Shown here: positions 1-8,398 of the stretch, piece after piece
Numbering within the stretch: the stretch's first letter is position 1
Layout of the letters: each line of letters opens with the position of its first letter
Assembly: GCA_034423195.1 (NCBI GenBank)
Contig: DAOUIZ010000043.1
Span: 1 to 64,000, forward strand
DNA: 64,000 bases
DNA from: CATOSK01 sp034423195
Lineage (GTDB): Bacteria > Chloroflexota > Dehalococcoidia > Lucifugimonadales > UBA3495
Direction: 5' to 3'
Translations under genes and position numbers: made by a program
Notes under the pieces: generated by a model
Databases searched by the model: none
The model's input: the letters and a program-made list of their open reading frames with translations, nothing else
Told to the model about the DNA's origin: nothing

Positions 1-1
1 G

Positions 2-97
2 GAGTTGCGGCGGAGGGAGAAGCCGGGCACCGTGTGGTCGCCCCACAACCTGCTGGCCCTGTTGGAAATCCGGGGCCTGATAAACCAAACCACCTAA
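2..97 (+). CDS. C-terminal end of an upstream gene (partial)
   Basis: An open frame enters the window at base 2 and stops at TAA 95-97, giving about 31 residues that end LEIRGLINQTT. The composition (alternating charged and aliphatic residues, PHNLLALLEIRG) looks like a real protein tail rather than noise, and it ends about 30 nt before a good promoter at 128. The family cannot be named from so short a piece. Confidence 0.4.
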   Translation, partial: ELRRREKPGTVWSPHNLLALLEIRGLINQTT

Positions 98-127
98 TTC
101 GCAACGCTACCACTCGCCTCGCCTCGT

Positions 128-156
128 TTGACATCCCCCAGCCCCTCGGCTATAGT
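128..156 (+). promoter_or_regulatory. sigma70-like promoter of the cobalamin operon
   Basis: A consensus TTGACA (128-133) is followed after exactly 17 nt by TATAGT (151-156, five of six consensus). Predicted transcription start is near 163, about 45 nt before the riboswitch aptamer. The position directly ahead of a cobalamin riboswitch supports it. Confidence 0.7.
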
Positions 157-207
157 TGGCCGTGCTGCGATTCGCGGTTGCGGATGGGCGTTTTAACAAG
201 CGAAACT

Positions 208-378
208 TCCTCCCCGGGGAATCTTGAGGGTTTAATAGGGAAGACGGTGGAAGTCCGTCACGGTTGCGCCACTGTGTGTGGGGAGCTGGCCGGTGACAAT
301 GCCACTGCCCGCATCGGTGGGCGGGAAGGCGCCGGCACAGCGGCGATCCACGAGTCAGGAGACCTGCCCCGGGAGTGA
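208..378 (+). promoter_or_regulatory. cobalamin (B12) riboswitch aptamer
   Basis: The hallmarks of the B12 box element appear in order: GGGAAGACGGTGGAAGTCCGT near 237-258, GCGCCACTGT near 266-275, CAATGCCACTG near 297-307, GGGAAGGCGCCGGC near 322-336, and GAGTCAGGAGACCTGCC at 352-368. CTCCCCGGGG near 210-219 can pair with CCCCGGGAG near 367-375 to close P1. It sits 190 nt upstream of an eight-gene cobalamin biosynthesis operon and is followed by an intrinsic terminator, so it most likely represses transcription when adenosylcobalamin or a related corrinoid binds. Confidence 0.9.
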
Positions 379-476
379 GAACCTAATCTGCGGCAACGGA
401 GAGGGTTCTGGTGCGTTCGGGTTCCAACCGCCTGACGAATACCAGGGTTGGATTCGGGCGGACTTCGAACTCTGAT

Positions 477-510
477 ACCCCCTGAGCCGTTGAGCCGGGG
501 GGTTTTGTTT
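477..510 (+). terminator. intrinsic terminator of the riboswitch expression platform
   Basis: ACCCCC (477-482) pairs with GGGGGGT (497-503), enclosing a 14-nt loop, followed by TTTTGTTT (503-510). It lies 100 nt after the aptamer and 56 nt before cbiC. This is the expected place for a ligand-controlled attenuator, so control is probably at transcription termination. Confidence 0.75.
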
Positions 511-565
511 CGCAGAGGAACCACGGACGGATTTCCGTAATGCCCGCAAGAGGCCTCACGACAGA

Positions 566-1207
566 ATGACCCTGGTAGAAAAATACGCGCTGCTTCCCGA
601 TGAGATCGACCGGGAAAGCCTGAAGATGGTCCAGGCGGACCTTCCTGCGGGGTTGACGCTGTCGCCAAGGGAGCACTACGTTCTGTGCCGCATCGTCCGG
701 GCCGAAGGGGACGCGGGGATCGCTCCGTCGGTGAGGTTCAGCCCGGGAGCGGTGGACGCGGGCCTGGCCGCGCTGAAGGCGTCCGCGCCGGTGGTAACTG
801 ACGTGCGGATGGTGGAGATGGGCATCTCCAAGGCCCTGTTGCGAGGCGCCAACGTGACCACCAGCTGCATGATTGATGCCCCCGAAGTTGCGGAGCGGGC
901 CCGGCGGGAAGGCACAACCCGCTCGGTGGCGGCGGTCAGGGAACTGGCCCCGAAAGCCAACGGCGCGGTGTGCGCCATCGGCAACGCTCCGACGGCCCTG
1001 CTGGCGCTGCTGGACATGATTGATGCAGGAGAGGTCAATCCGGCGCTGGTCATCGGGATGCCGGTGGGGTTCGTGGCCTGCGCCGAATCCAAGGATGAGC
1101 TGGTCAAGCGCAACGTCCCCTATATCACCGTCCTGGGCCGGCGCGGCGGAAGCTCGGCGGCGGCGGCCACGGTGAACGCCCTCCTGGACCTTCTGAAAGT
1201 CGAGTAA
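566..1207 (+). CDS. cbiC: precorrin-8X / cobalt-precorrin-8 methylmutase CbiC/CobH
   Basis: 213 aa, the usual length for CbiC/CobH. The enzyme moves the C11 methyl group of (cobalt-)precorrin-8 to C12, giving hydrogenobyrinate or cobyrinate. Visible family features are VTDVRMVEMGIS, CAIGNAPTALLALL and the C-terminal IGMPVGFVACAESKDEL block. The ATG at 566 is the first in-frame start after the riboswitch terminator. It heads the operon and is separated from cbiX by 8 nt. Confidence 0.95.
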   Translation: MTLVEKYALLPDEIDRESLKMVQADLPAGLTLSPREHYVLCRIVRAEGDAGIAPSVRFSPGAVDAGLAALKASAPVVTDVRMVEMGISKALLRGANVTTSCMIDAPEVAERARREGTTRSVAAVRELAPKANGAVCAIGNAPTALLALLDMIDAGEVNPALVIGMPVGFVACAESKDELVKRNVPYITVLGRRGGSSAAAATVNALLDLLKVE

Positions 1208-1215
1208 GCCGAGCA

Positions 1216-2130
1216 TTGGTTACGCCAGAAAACAACGGTAACGTCCCGACACCCGCCGCCAACGGTTCTCCCTCCGAGCGTTGCGGGGTCATCCTGCTGT
1301 GCCACGGCAGCCAGCGGGGCACCAGCCGCGACGAGTGTTCCTGCTCGTGGGCGGCCCAGGGCGGTGACTGGCCCGAGTGGTGCCGCCACTGCCCGGATAC
1401 GCGGGCCGGTCTATCTGATGCGTCATACCGGCTGCAGGAGGTTCTGGGCGAACCCCAGGCCGACGTGCTGCTGTCCTGCCTGGAGTTCATCCAGCCCCAT
1501 CCCGACCAGGCCGTGGAAGTGCTGGCGGAACGCGGTCTGGACCAGGTGGTGATCATGCCCTACCTGCTGGGGCAGGGCAAACATGCCACGGAAGAGCTGG
1601 AAGAGGTCCTGGAGGAGCTCAGGGAGCAGTCCCCGCAGGTGCAGCTGGCCCTGACCCGCGGGTTGGGCTCGGACCCCCGGCTGGCTGACCTGGTGGTCGA
1701 GCGGGTGCGGGACCTTGACGGGACGCCTTCCCTGACTCCCGGCGAAGGCCGCACTGTGGGAATCCTGCTGGTTAAGGCGGGAACGAGGACCCAGTACGAC
1801 GATTGCCTCTGGCTCCAGGAGCTGGCCCGGATTGCCGAGGGACGGCTGGGCAAGGGCTACGCCGTTGAGATTGCCCAGTCCCACTACGGCGACCCGACGA
1901 TGGAGTACGCCTCCGCCCGGCTGGTGGAGGAGCGGGGCGTTTCGGCGGTGCTGTGCGTTCCCTACCTGTTTTTCCCGGGAATGATCCTCAAGCGAAATGT
2001 ACTGGGCGGGATGCAGGCCGCCCGAGAAAAGTACCCCAACGTTGAAATGCACGTGGCCCCTCCGCTGGGAGTGGACGACCGGGTGGTGGCGGTGGCCGCC
2101 GACCGGGTCCGCGAGGTCTGGGGCCAATAG
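1216..2130 (+). CDS. cbiX: sirohydrochlorin cobaltochelatase CbiX, two-domain form with Cys insertion
   Basis: 304 aa starting at TTG 1216. It inserts Co2+ into sirohydrochlorin, the entry step of the anaerobic route. Two tandem CbiX domains are visible. Domain 1 keeps both metal-binding histidines: H30 in CHGS and H123 in QGKHATEE. The spacing between them is about 30 residues longer than in single-domain CbiX because of an insertion carrying C41, C43, C56 and C59 (CxC...CxxC), a plausible metal or Fe-S site. Domain 2 (from about residue 180) retains the fold signatures but has KAG where HGS is expected and GMILKRN where GxH is expected, so it appears catalytically degenerate. Eight nt after cbiC and 29 nt before cbiD. 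Confidence 0.88.
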   Translation: MVTPENNGNVPTPAANGSPSERCGVILLCHGSQRGTSRDECSCSWAAQGGDWPEWCRHCPDTRAGLSDASYRLQEVLGEPQADVLLSCLEFIQPHPDQAVEVLAERGLDQVVIMPYLLGQGKHATEELEEVLEELREQSPQVQLALTRGLGSDPRLADLVVERVRDLDGTPSLTPGEGRTVGILLVKAGTRTQYDDCLWLQELARIAEGRLGKGYAVEIAQSHYGDPTMEYASARLVEERGVSAVLCVPYLFFPGMILKRNVLGGMQAAREKYPNVEMHVAPPLGVDDRVVAVAADRVREVWGQ

Positions 2131-2159
2131 CCCATCCAACCGATGGCGAATTGTCAGCG

Positions 2160-3368
2160 ATGACGCAACCACAAGACGAAAACCAGTCCAGGGAAAGCGA
2201 TTATAGCCGGACGACGGTGAGGAACCGGCAGGGGATGCGGACCGGCTACACCACCGGCTCCTGCGCCGCCGCCGCCGCCAAGGCTGCCGTCACGACCCTG
2301 CTGACCGGGGAACCCACCGAGGAAGTGACTATCCACCTGCCGGTGGGACAGGACGCGGCTTTCCGCATCCACCGCTGCGAGTGGGTTGATGACCAGCGGG
2401 TCCTGTGCTCCGTCATCAAGGATGGGGGAGACGACCCGGACGCCACGCACGGGGCAGAAATCTGCGTCACCGTGAACCGCGCCCCCGACCAAGAGGGATT
2501 GAAAATCACCGGCGGACCCGGGGTGGGCACCGTCACCCGCCCGGGGACGGGGATAGACGTAGGAGAGCCGGCGGTGACGCGCGTGCCCCGCCGGATGATG
2601 GCCGAGTCGGTCAGCGCGGCGGCCCAAAGCGCGGGGCTGGACGCCGAAGCCGGGTTCGTGGCCCAGGTGTCGGTTACCGGCGGCGAGGAAATCGCCCTGA
2701 AGACCACCAACGCCCGCCTGGGAGTGCTGGGCGGAATTTCCATTTTGGGCAGCACGGGAGTAGTGCAGCCTTTCTCCACCGCCGCCTGGCGGGCCAGCGT
2801 CCACCTGGCCGTTGACGTGGCCGCCACCAACGGCCTGGACCACGTCGTCCTGTCCACCGGCACCCGCAGCGAGGAATACTCCCGCCGTCACCTGGACCTG
2901 CCCGACATGGCCTACATCGAGGCCGGAATCTTCAGCGGGCCGTCCATGAAGCGGTGCGTCATGCGGAACATTCCCCGGGCAACCCACGTCGGGATGGTGG
3001 GAAAGTTCTCCAAGATGGCCATGGGATACTTCGTCACCCACGTCGCCGGCAACCAGGTGGACACCAACTTCCTGGCCGAGCTGGCCGCCGAGTGCGGGGC
3101 CACTCCCGAGGTGCAGGAGGAGATCCGGGGAGCCAGCAGCGCCCGCCACTTCCAGGAAATTGCCCAGGCCAACGATCTGATGCAGGTCATACCCATGATG
3201 TGCCGGATGGTGTGCGACGAAAGCCGGAAACTGCTGGGCGACGACGCTGATTCGCTGATAGTAGACTCCATGTGCTTCGACTTTGACGGCGCCCTGCTGG
3301 GGTGGGCCTCCACCTCTCCCGAAGGCATCCCGATGGTGACGGGAGCATCCGCCGGCGGCGATGGTTAA
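2160..3368 (+). CDS. cbiD: cobalt-precorrin-5B C1-methyltransferase CbiD
   Basis: 402 aa from ATG 2160; an in-frame TTG at 2151 is an alternative start. CbiD transfers a methyl group from SAM to C1 of cobalt-precorrin-5B in the oxygen-independent pathway, and its presence marks this as the anaerobic-type route. Family features seen are RTGYTTGSCAAAAAKAA near the N-terminus, SVIKDGGDDPDATHG, TGGPGVGTVTRPG, and a later GMVGKFSKMAMG segment. Its 3' end overlaps cbiT by 8 nt. Confidence 0.93.
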   Translation: MTQPQDENQSRESDYSRTTVRNRQGMRTGYTTGSCAAAAAKAAVTTLLTGEPTEEVTIHLPVGQDAAFRIHRCEWVDDQRVLCSVIKDGGDDPDATHGAEICVTVNRAPDQEGLKITGGPGVGTVTRPGTGIDVGEPAVTRVPRRMMAESVSAAAQSAGLDAEAGFVAQVSVTGGEEIALKTTNARLGVLGGISILGSTGVVQPFSTAAWRASVHLAVDVAATNGLDHVVLSTGTRSEEYSRRHLDLPDMAYIEAGIFSGPSMKRCVMRNIPRATHVGMVGKFSKMAMGYFVTHVAGNQVDTNFLAELAAECGATPEVQEEIRGASSARHFQEIAQANDLMQVIPMMCRMVCDESRKLLGDDADSLIVDSMCFDFDGALLGWASTSPEGIPMVTGASAGGDG

Positions 3369-3999
3369 TCCTTCCGCCGCCCTGGAATCCCGCCCGCTGG
3401 GACTGCCCGACGACGCCTTCGAGCAGCGCCGCCCGCTGCGGGGCCAGATAACCAAGCGGGAGGTGCGGGCCGTCAGCCTGTACAGCCTGGGCCTGAAACC
3501 CGACAGCGTCGTCTGGGACATCGGCGCGGGCACCGGGTCGGTCTCGATAGAAGCGTCCCTCATCGCCCACCGGGGGCAGGTATACGCCATTGAACGGGAT
3601 GAGAACAGCCTGGACCTCCTCCGCAACAACGTGACGAATCTGTCCGGCGACAACGTGGAAATCGTCACCGGGGAAGCACCGGCGGCGCTGGACGGACTGC
3701 CCGACCCGGATTCGGTGTTCATCGGGGGCAGCGGCGGGAATCTGTCCACGATACTGGATGCGGTGGCCGGACGGTTGAGGAATAGAGGGCGGGTTGTGGT
3801 AAACTTGGCCGCCCTGGAGCGCACCCAGGAGGTCTACCACCGCCTCAAGGATGAAGGGATGGCCGTGGAACTGACCACCATCAGCGCATCCCGGGGCCGG
3901 GAGATGCCCGACGGGACGGTGCGGCTGGAGGCCATGAACCCGGTGTTCATCGTGTCCGCGCAGCGAGGGCGGGAACAGCCAGCGAGTCTGACAGCATGA
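3361..3999 (+). CDS. cbiT: cobalt-precorrin-6B C15-methyltransferase (decarboxylating) CbiT
   Basis: 212 aa. Class I SAM methyltransferase catalysing C15 methylation and C12 acetate decarboxylation. The SAM site is VVWDIGAGTGSVSIEAS, followed by YAIERDE (acidic end of beta 2) and VFIGGSGG. ITKREVRA upstream is typical of CbiT. It stands alone and is not fused to CbiE as in CobL; no CbiE (C5-methyltransferase) domain is present in this protein or elsewhere in the window. The ATG overlaps cbiD and the stop overlaps the cbiL start (ATGA), indicating translational coupling. Confidence 0.93.
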   Translation: MVNPSAALESRPLGLPDDAFEQRRPLRGQITKREVRAVSLYSLGLKPDSVVWDIGAGTGSVSIEASLIAHRGQVYAIERDENSLDLLRNNVTNLSGDNVEIVTGEAPAALDGLPDPDSVFIGGSGGNLSTILDAVAGRLRNRGRVVVNLAALERTQEVYHRLKDEGMAVELTTISASRGREMPDGTVRLEAMNPVFIVSAQRGREQPASLTA

Positions 4000-4730
4000 C
4001 CACACCTGAAAACGTCAACGGCGGAATGAACCAAGGAAAGCTCTACGGCGTGGGCGTCGGCCCCGGCGACCCGGAACTGCTGACGCTAAAGGCCCAGCGG
4101 GTCCTCCAGCAGGTGCCCATCATCTGTGTGCCCCAGGCCGAGACCAGCACCGACAGCTACGCGCTCAGCATCGTCCGGGAGTTCCTTGACCGGGAAACCC
4201 AGGAAATCATGCGGATTCCTTTCCCCACCGACGATGAGGATGCGGCGGGAGACGTCTGGCGTCACGCCGCCGAGCTGGTTGCGGAGCGGCTCAACGCGGG
4301 GCAGGACGCCGCCTTCATCACGGAAGGCGACCCCATGCTGTACAGCACCTTCTCCTACGTGCTGGAGAGCATCCGCGCCAACCACCCCAACATTCCCGTG
4401 GAAATCGTCCCCGGCGTTTCATCGGTCATGGCCGCCGCCGCGTCAGCAGTGGCTCCCCTCGTCACCCACGGGCAGCGCTTGGCCATTCTTCCCGCCGTCT
4501 ACGGGATTGACGACCTGCGGGAGGCCATCGCCAACTACGACACCATCGTCCTGATGAAGGTCAACCGCACCCTGCTCCAGGCCTTGGCGAACCTGGAAAA
4601 GCTGGGCTTGGCCGGCAAGGGCATCTACGTCCGTCGCGCCAGCACCGACCGGGAGCGGGTGGTGCAGGACCTCCAGCAGCTCACCGAGGAAGACCTCGAC
4701 TATTTCTCCCTCTTGATTATCAGGAAGTGA
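3996..4730 (+). CDS. cbiL: (cobalt-)precorrin-2 C20-methyltransferase CbiL/CobI
   Basis: 244 aa, class III SAM-dependent tetrapyrrole methylase. It methylates C20 of (cobalt-)precorrin-2. Features are the N-terminal GVGVGPGDPELLTLKA loop, TEGDPMLYSTFSYVLE, VPGVSSVMAAAASA and DTIVLMKVNR, the last characteristic of the CobI/CbiL branch. The start ATG overlaps the cbiT TGA by 4 nt. Six nt separate it from cbiF. Confidence 0.92.
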   Translation: MTTPENVNGGMNQGKLYGVGVGPGDPELLTLKAQRVLQQVPIICVPQAETSTDSYALSIVREFLDRETQEIMRIPFPTDDEDAAGDVWRHAAELVAERLNAGQDAAFITEGDPMLYSTFSYVLESIRANHPNIPVEIVPGVSSVMAAAASAVAPLVTHGQRLAILPAVYGIDDLREAIANYDTIVLMKVNRTLLQALANLEKLGLAGKGIYVRRASTDRERVVQDLQQLTEEDLDYFSLLIIRK

Positions 4731-4736
4731 CCGCTT

Positions 4737-5591
4737 ATGAGTGACCAGCAGGGCAAGGTCTATTTCGTCGGCAGCGGGCCCGGCGACCCGGAACTGATTA
4801 CCGTCAAGGCCCGGCGCATCATTGAGGAGGCGGACGTGGTGGTCTACGCCGACTCCCTGGTGCCCCAGGAGATTGCGGACTTCGCCGGACCGGACGCCAC
4901 CGTCTACGGCAGCAAGGACATGGCCCTGCCACAGATAATGGAGATCATGCTGACGGCCGTGGCCGAGGGCAAGACCGTCGCCCGCGTCCAGAGCGGCGAT
5001 CCGGCGGTATACGGGGCCATCATCGAGCAGATGCGGGTCCTGGAGCGGGAGGGGGTGGACTACGAGATTATCCCCGGAGTCAGCGCCGCCTTTGCCGCCG
5101 CCGCCCTGCTCAAGACCGAGCTGACCGTCCCCGAAGTCTCCCAGACCATCATCATGACCCGCACGGAGGGCCGCGTCGCCATGCCCCCCAAGGAGCAGCT
5201 CCGCGACCTGGCCGCCCACGGCTGTTCCCTGGTCCTCTTCCTCAGCGTCACCCGCATGACCAAGGTGGTGCGGGAGTTGAGAGCCGCCGGCTACGAGCGG
5301 GAGACCCCGGTGGCCGTGGTGTACCGGGTCGGCTGGCCCGAGGAGCAGGTCATCCGCGGCACCCTGGCCGATATCGCCGCCAAGGTGCGCGATTCCAAGA
5401 TAAACCGGCAGGCCTTGGTAATGGTCGGAGAGGCCATGAACCCCGACCTGCGCTCCCCCGAGTACGTCGAGGAGCACGGCTCGGCCGTCTCCCACCTGTA
5501 CTCGGAGGACTACACCCATCTTTTCCGCCTCTCCCGGGAGCAGCAGGAATCCCGAGCGCTGGCCGGGGCCGGAGACTCGCCGGCTGACTAG
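4737..5591 (+). CDS. cbiF: (cobalt-)precorrin-4 C11-methyltransferase CbiF/CobM
   Basis: 284 aa tetrapyrrole methylase that adds a methyl group at C11 of (cobalt-)precorrin-4. Seen: VGSGPGDPELITVKARRII, VVYADSLVP (CobM/CbiF signature), RVQSGDPAVYGAI, IPGVSAAFAAAALLKTE, IIMTRTEGR and VAVVYRVGWPEEQVIRGTL. The C-terminus carries about 30 additional residues beyond the core. Twelve nt before cbiG. Confidence 0.94.
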   Translation: MSDQQGKVYFVGSGPGDPELITVKARRIIEEADVVVYADSLVPQEIADFAGPDATVYGSKDMALPQIMEIMLTAVAEGKTVARVQSGDPAVYGAIIEQMRVLEREGVDYEIIPGVSAAFAAAALLKTELTVPEVSQTIIMTRTEGRVAMPPKEQLRDLAAHGCSLVLFLSVTRMTKVVRELRAAGYERETPVAVVYRVGWPEEQVIRGTLADIAAKVRDSKINRQALVMVGEAMNPDLRSPEYVEEHGSAVSHLYSEDYTHLFRLSREQQESRALAGAGDSPAD

Positions 5592-5603
5592 CCGGGGTGA
5601 TTC

Positions 5604-6803
5604 ATGCCCCGCACCTCGGTCATCGCCCTTTCCCGGCAGGCGGCAGCCCTGGCCCGCCGCCTCTGCCAAGCCCTGGGCCCGGATACGGCCCTATACCTGG
5701 AACGCCGCTTCCAGGATGAGTCCAGCCAGGCCCTCGCCTTTGACCTTCCCCTGCGGCCCGTGCTGCGGCAGGCATGGGCTGATTCCGACGCCATTGTCCT
5801 GTTTCTGCCCGTAGGAGCCGCCGTCCGGCTGGCCGCCCCGCTGCTCCGGGACAAGCACAGCGATCCCGCGCTGGTCTGCGTGGATGACGCAGGCCGTTTC
5901 GCCGTCAGCGTTCTTTCCGGTCACCTGGGCGGCGCGGACAAGCTGGCCGAGCAAGTCGCCCGGGCCATCGGCGCGCAGCCCATCATCACCTCGGCCTCCC
6001 ACGTCACCGGAACCCTGGCCGTGGACCTGCTGGGGCGGGAGTTTGGGTGGAAGCTGGAAGCCGCCCCCAACGCGGTCACCCGGGCCAGTGCCGCCGTCGT
6101 CAACCGGGACCGGGTGGGGGTTTACCAGGAAGCCGGAGAAAGAAACTGGTGGCCGCCGGACTGTCCCCTGCCGGACAACATCACCACCCACCCGTCCCTT
6201 GAATCGTTGGCACAGTCGGGAAGCGCCGCCGCCCTGATAATCTCCGACCGGCTGGACCCGCTCGATGACTTGGCCGAAGCATCCCGCCAGGCGCTGTCCG
6301 GTGTCCACACCGTCCTGTACCGACCCCGGAGCCTGGTTGCGGGGATGGGATGCCGCCGGGGCGTTCCGTTGGAGGAACTGGAGGAGTTGCTGGTGGGAAC
6401 GTTCCGCGCCAACAACCTGTCCCCGGACAGCCTGGACGTTCTGGCTACGGCCACCATCAAGCAGGACGAGGCGGGGCTGATCGCCCTTGCCGGGAAATAT
6501 GGAGCGAAGATGGCCTGCTACGGAGCTGACGAACTGAACGCCGTCTTCCCCGAAGAACTGGCGGACCCCGTTCCCGTAACCGGCCCCGGGTGCGCGCCGG
6601 ATGCCAGAGACCCTGTATCCGGCCTGCGTCCATCAGCCAACGCCCGGCGCCTCGTAGGCGTGTGGGGAGTGGCCGAACCTTCGGCGTTGCTGGCTTCGGG
6701 CGCCTCGGAACTGCTGGTATCCAAGCAGACGGCGGCGCGGGCGACCATCGCGGTTGCCCGCAGACAGCAAGGATCGACAACCGAAACAGGACTGGCGGGT
6801 TAA
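5604..6803 (+). CDS. cbiG: cobalt-precorrin-5A hydrolase CbiG
   Basis: 399 aa. CbiG opens the delta-lactone ring of cobalt-precorrin-5A, releasing acetaldehyde; it is specific to the anaerobic pathway. The N- and mid-region contains VLFLPVGAAVRL, FAVSVLSGHLGGADKLAEQVA and ITSASHVTGTLAVDLLG. The C-terminal domain has VAGMGCRRGVPLEELEELL and LATATIKQDEAGLIALAGKYG. About 25 residues rich in Pro, Arg and Asp near residues 325-350 look like an insertion relative to typical CbiG. Three nt before cbiH. Confidence 0.92.
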   Translation: MPRTSVIALSRQAAALARRLCQALGPDTALYLERRFQDESSQALAFDLPLRPVLRQAWADSDAIVLFLPVGAAVRLAAPLLRDKHSDPALVCVDDAGRFAVSVLSGHLGGADKLAEQVARAIGAQPIITSASHVTGTLAVDLLGREFGWKLEAAPNAVTRASAAVVNRDRVGVYQEAGERNWWPPDCPLPDNITTHPSLESLAQSGSAAALIISDRLDPLDDLAEASRQALSGVHTVLYRPRSLVAGMGCRRGVPLEELEELLVGTFRANNLSPDSLDVLATATIKQDEAGLIALAGKYGAKMACYGADELNAVFPEELADPVPVTGPGCAPDARDPVSGLRPSANARRLVGVWGVAEPSALLASGASELLVSKQTAARATIAVARRQQGSTTETGLAG

Positions 6804-6806
6804 GCG

Positions 6807-7580
6807 ATGTCCGACGACTTGAACGGAAAACTCTTCCTGGTAGGGATCGGGCCCGGGGACCCCAGCCTCCAGACCCCCGGGGCCGCCAGCGCCCTGGCAG
6901 CATCCGACGTTATCGTGGGCTTTCGCGGGTACATCGACCAGATAGCGGGACAGGCGGGAGACAAGGATCTGGTCTCGATGGAACTGGGCCAGGAACTGGA
7001 ACGGGCGGGGCGGGCCGTTGACCTGGCCTACGAGGGAAAATCGGTGGCGGTGGTTTCCTCCGGGGACGCGGGCATCTACGGCATGGCCGGGCCGGTGTTC
7101 CGGGTGCTGACCGACCGGAAATGGGACGGGGCCAACCCCCCGGTGGAGGTTGTACCGGGGATCTCCGCCCTACAGTCCGCCGCCTCCCTGCTGGGTTCTC
7201 CCCTGATGCAGGACTTCTGCGCCATCAGCCTGAGCAACCTGCTGACTCCCTGGGAGGCCATCGAAAAACGCCTAGAAGCAGCGGCCCTCGGGGACTTCGT
7301 CGTCGTCCTGTACAACCCCCGCAGCCAGCGCCGCACCTGGCAGCTTCCCGAAGCCCGCCGCATCCTGCTGGAAAAGCGCGGCGGGGATACGCCGGTGGGC
7401 CTCATCCGGGACGCCTACCGTCCGGGGCAGCGGATAATCGTGACCACCCTGGGGGAGCTGGAAGACCGCCTGCCCGACGTGGATATGTTCACCACGGTGG
7501 TCATCGGCAACTCCAACACCTACCTGCACCAGGGGTTCATGGTCACCCCCCGGGGCTACGAGAACAAGACCGGCGGCTGA
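6807..7580 (+). CDS. cbiH: (cobalt-)precorrin-3B C17-methyltransferase CbiH/CobJ
   Basis: 257 aa tetrapyrrole methylase responsible for C17 methylation and ring contraction. Seen: LVGIGPGDPSLQTPGAASAL, VVSSGDAGIYGMAGPVF, VPGISALQSAASLLGSPLMQDFCAISLSNLLTPW (the DFCAISLSDLLTPW block is diagnostic of CobJ/CbiH), VVLYNPRSQRRTWQLPEA and TTVVIGNSNTY. It is the last corrin gene in the operon; the next gene, an aldolase, begins 45 nt downstream with its own ribosome site. Confidence 0.94.
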   Translation: MSDDLNGKLFLVGIGPGDPSLQTPGAASALAASDVIVGFRGYIDQIAGQAGDKDLVSMELGQELERAGRAVDLAYEGKSVAVVSSGDAGIYGMAGPVFRVLTDRKWDGANPPVEVVPGISALQSAASLLGSPLMQDFCAISLSNLLTPWEAIEKRLEAAALGDFVVVLYNPRSQRRTWQLPEARRILLEKRGGDTPVGLIRDAYRPGQRIIVTTLGELEDRLPDVDMFTTVVIGNSNTYLHQGFMVTPRGYENKTGG

Positions 7581-7625
7581 CACCCTTTCCGCCATTACCC
7601 CCAACCCCATTACAAGGAGACGCAA

Positions 7626-8378
7626 ATGCCTGGAATCAGGAGCAATCGCGCCAAGGAGAAGCTGCAGGCCGGCGAGGCGGTGTCGGTAATTTCCGGTCAC
7701 ATGACCAGCGAGATCATCGACTTCCTCGGGCCGATGGGTTTCGACGCCGCCTGGATTGAATGTGAGCACGGGCCCGTAAGCTGGGAGCAGATCAGCGACA
7801 TGACCCGCGCCTGTGACCTGTGGAGCATGGCGTCGGTCACCCGGGTCAACTCCAACGACCCCGGCCTGATAACCCGGACGCTGGACCGGGGCTCAATGGG
7901 CATCGTCGTCCCCCACGTCAACACCCGGGCCGACGCTGAACAGGCCATGATGTCCGCCAAGTTCGCCCCCTACGGCTACCGGGGAATGTTCGGGGGCCGC
8001 CAGTCCTTTGGAGTGTCTGACTACTTCCACACCGCCAACGACCAGACCATGGTGGTGGTGCTGCTGGAAGAGGTGGAAGCCCTGCACAACCTGGACGAAA
8101 TCCTGCGGGTGGACTACATCGACGTCTTCTTTGTCGCTCCGTCGGACCTTTCCCAGACCATGGGCCATATCGGCAACCCGGGACACCCGGAAGTGCAGAA
8201 GGCCATTGACGAGGCCATAGAACAGATTGTTTCCTCGGGGCGGGTAGCCGGAACGCTGGTCAACGACGACAACGTCGCCGCCTACGCCGAAAAGGGCGTC
8301 CAGTTCCTGATGACATCGTGGAACGCCTGGATCGGGCGCGGCGCTGCCGAGTTCCTCGCCAAGGTGCCAAAGAGCTAG
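7626..8378 (+). CDS. HpcH/HpaI-family aldolase
   Basis: 250 aa TIM-barrel aldolase/citrate-lyase family protein; members retro-aldol cleave 4-hydroxy-2-oxo acids with a divalent metal. Seen: WIECEHGPVSWEQI, GSMGIVVPHVNTRADAEQ, LLEEVEALHNLDEIL and DVFFVAPSDLSQTMGHIGNPGHPEV. AAGGAGACGCAA precedes the ATG with good spacing. The physiological substrate cannot be read from the sequence. A paralogue lies at 37166-37948. It may be cotranscribed with the cobalamin operon, but the 45-nt gap leaves this open. Confidence 0.85.
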   Translation: MPGIRSNRAKEKLQAGEAVSVISGHMTSEIIDFLGPMGFDAAWIECEHGPVSWEQISDMTRACDLWSMASVTRVNSNDPGLITRTLDRGSMGIVVPHVNTRADAEQAMMSAKFAPYGYRGMFGGRQSFGVSDYFHTANDQTMVVVLLEEVEALHNLDEILRVDYIDVFFVAPSDLSQTMGHIGNPGHPEVQKAIDEAIEQIVSSGRVAGTLVNDDNVAAYAEKGVQFLMTSWNAWIGRGAAEFLAKVPKS

Positions 8379-8398
8379 GGGACGCCTGCCCCGCCCGG

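Noticed and set aside
2154..3824. 556-codon minus-strand open frame over cbiD/cbiT
   Set aside because: Antisense shadow of clear cobalamin genes in GC-rich DNA.
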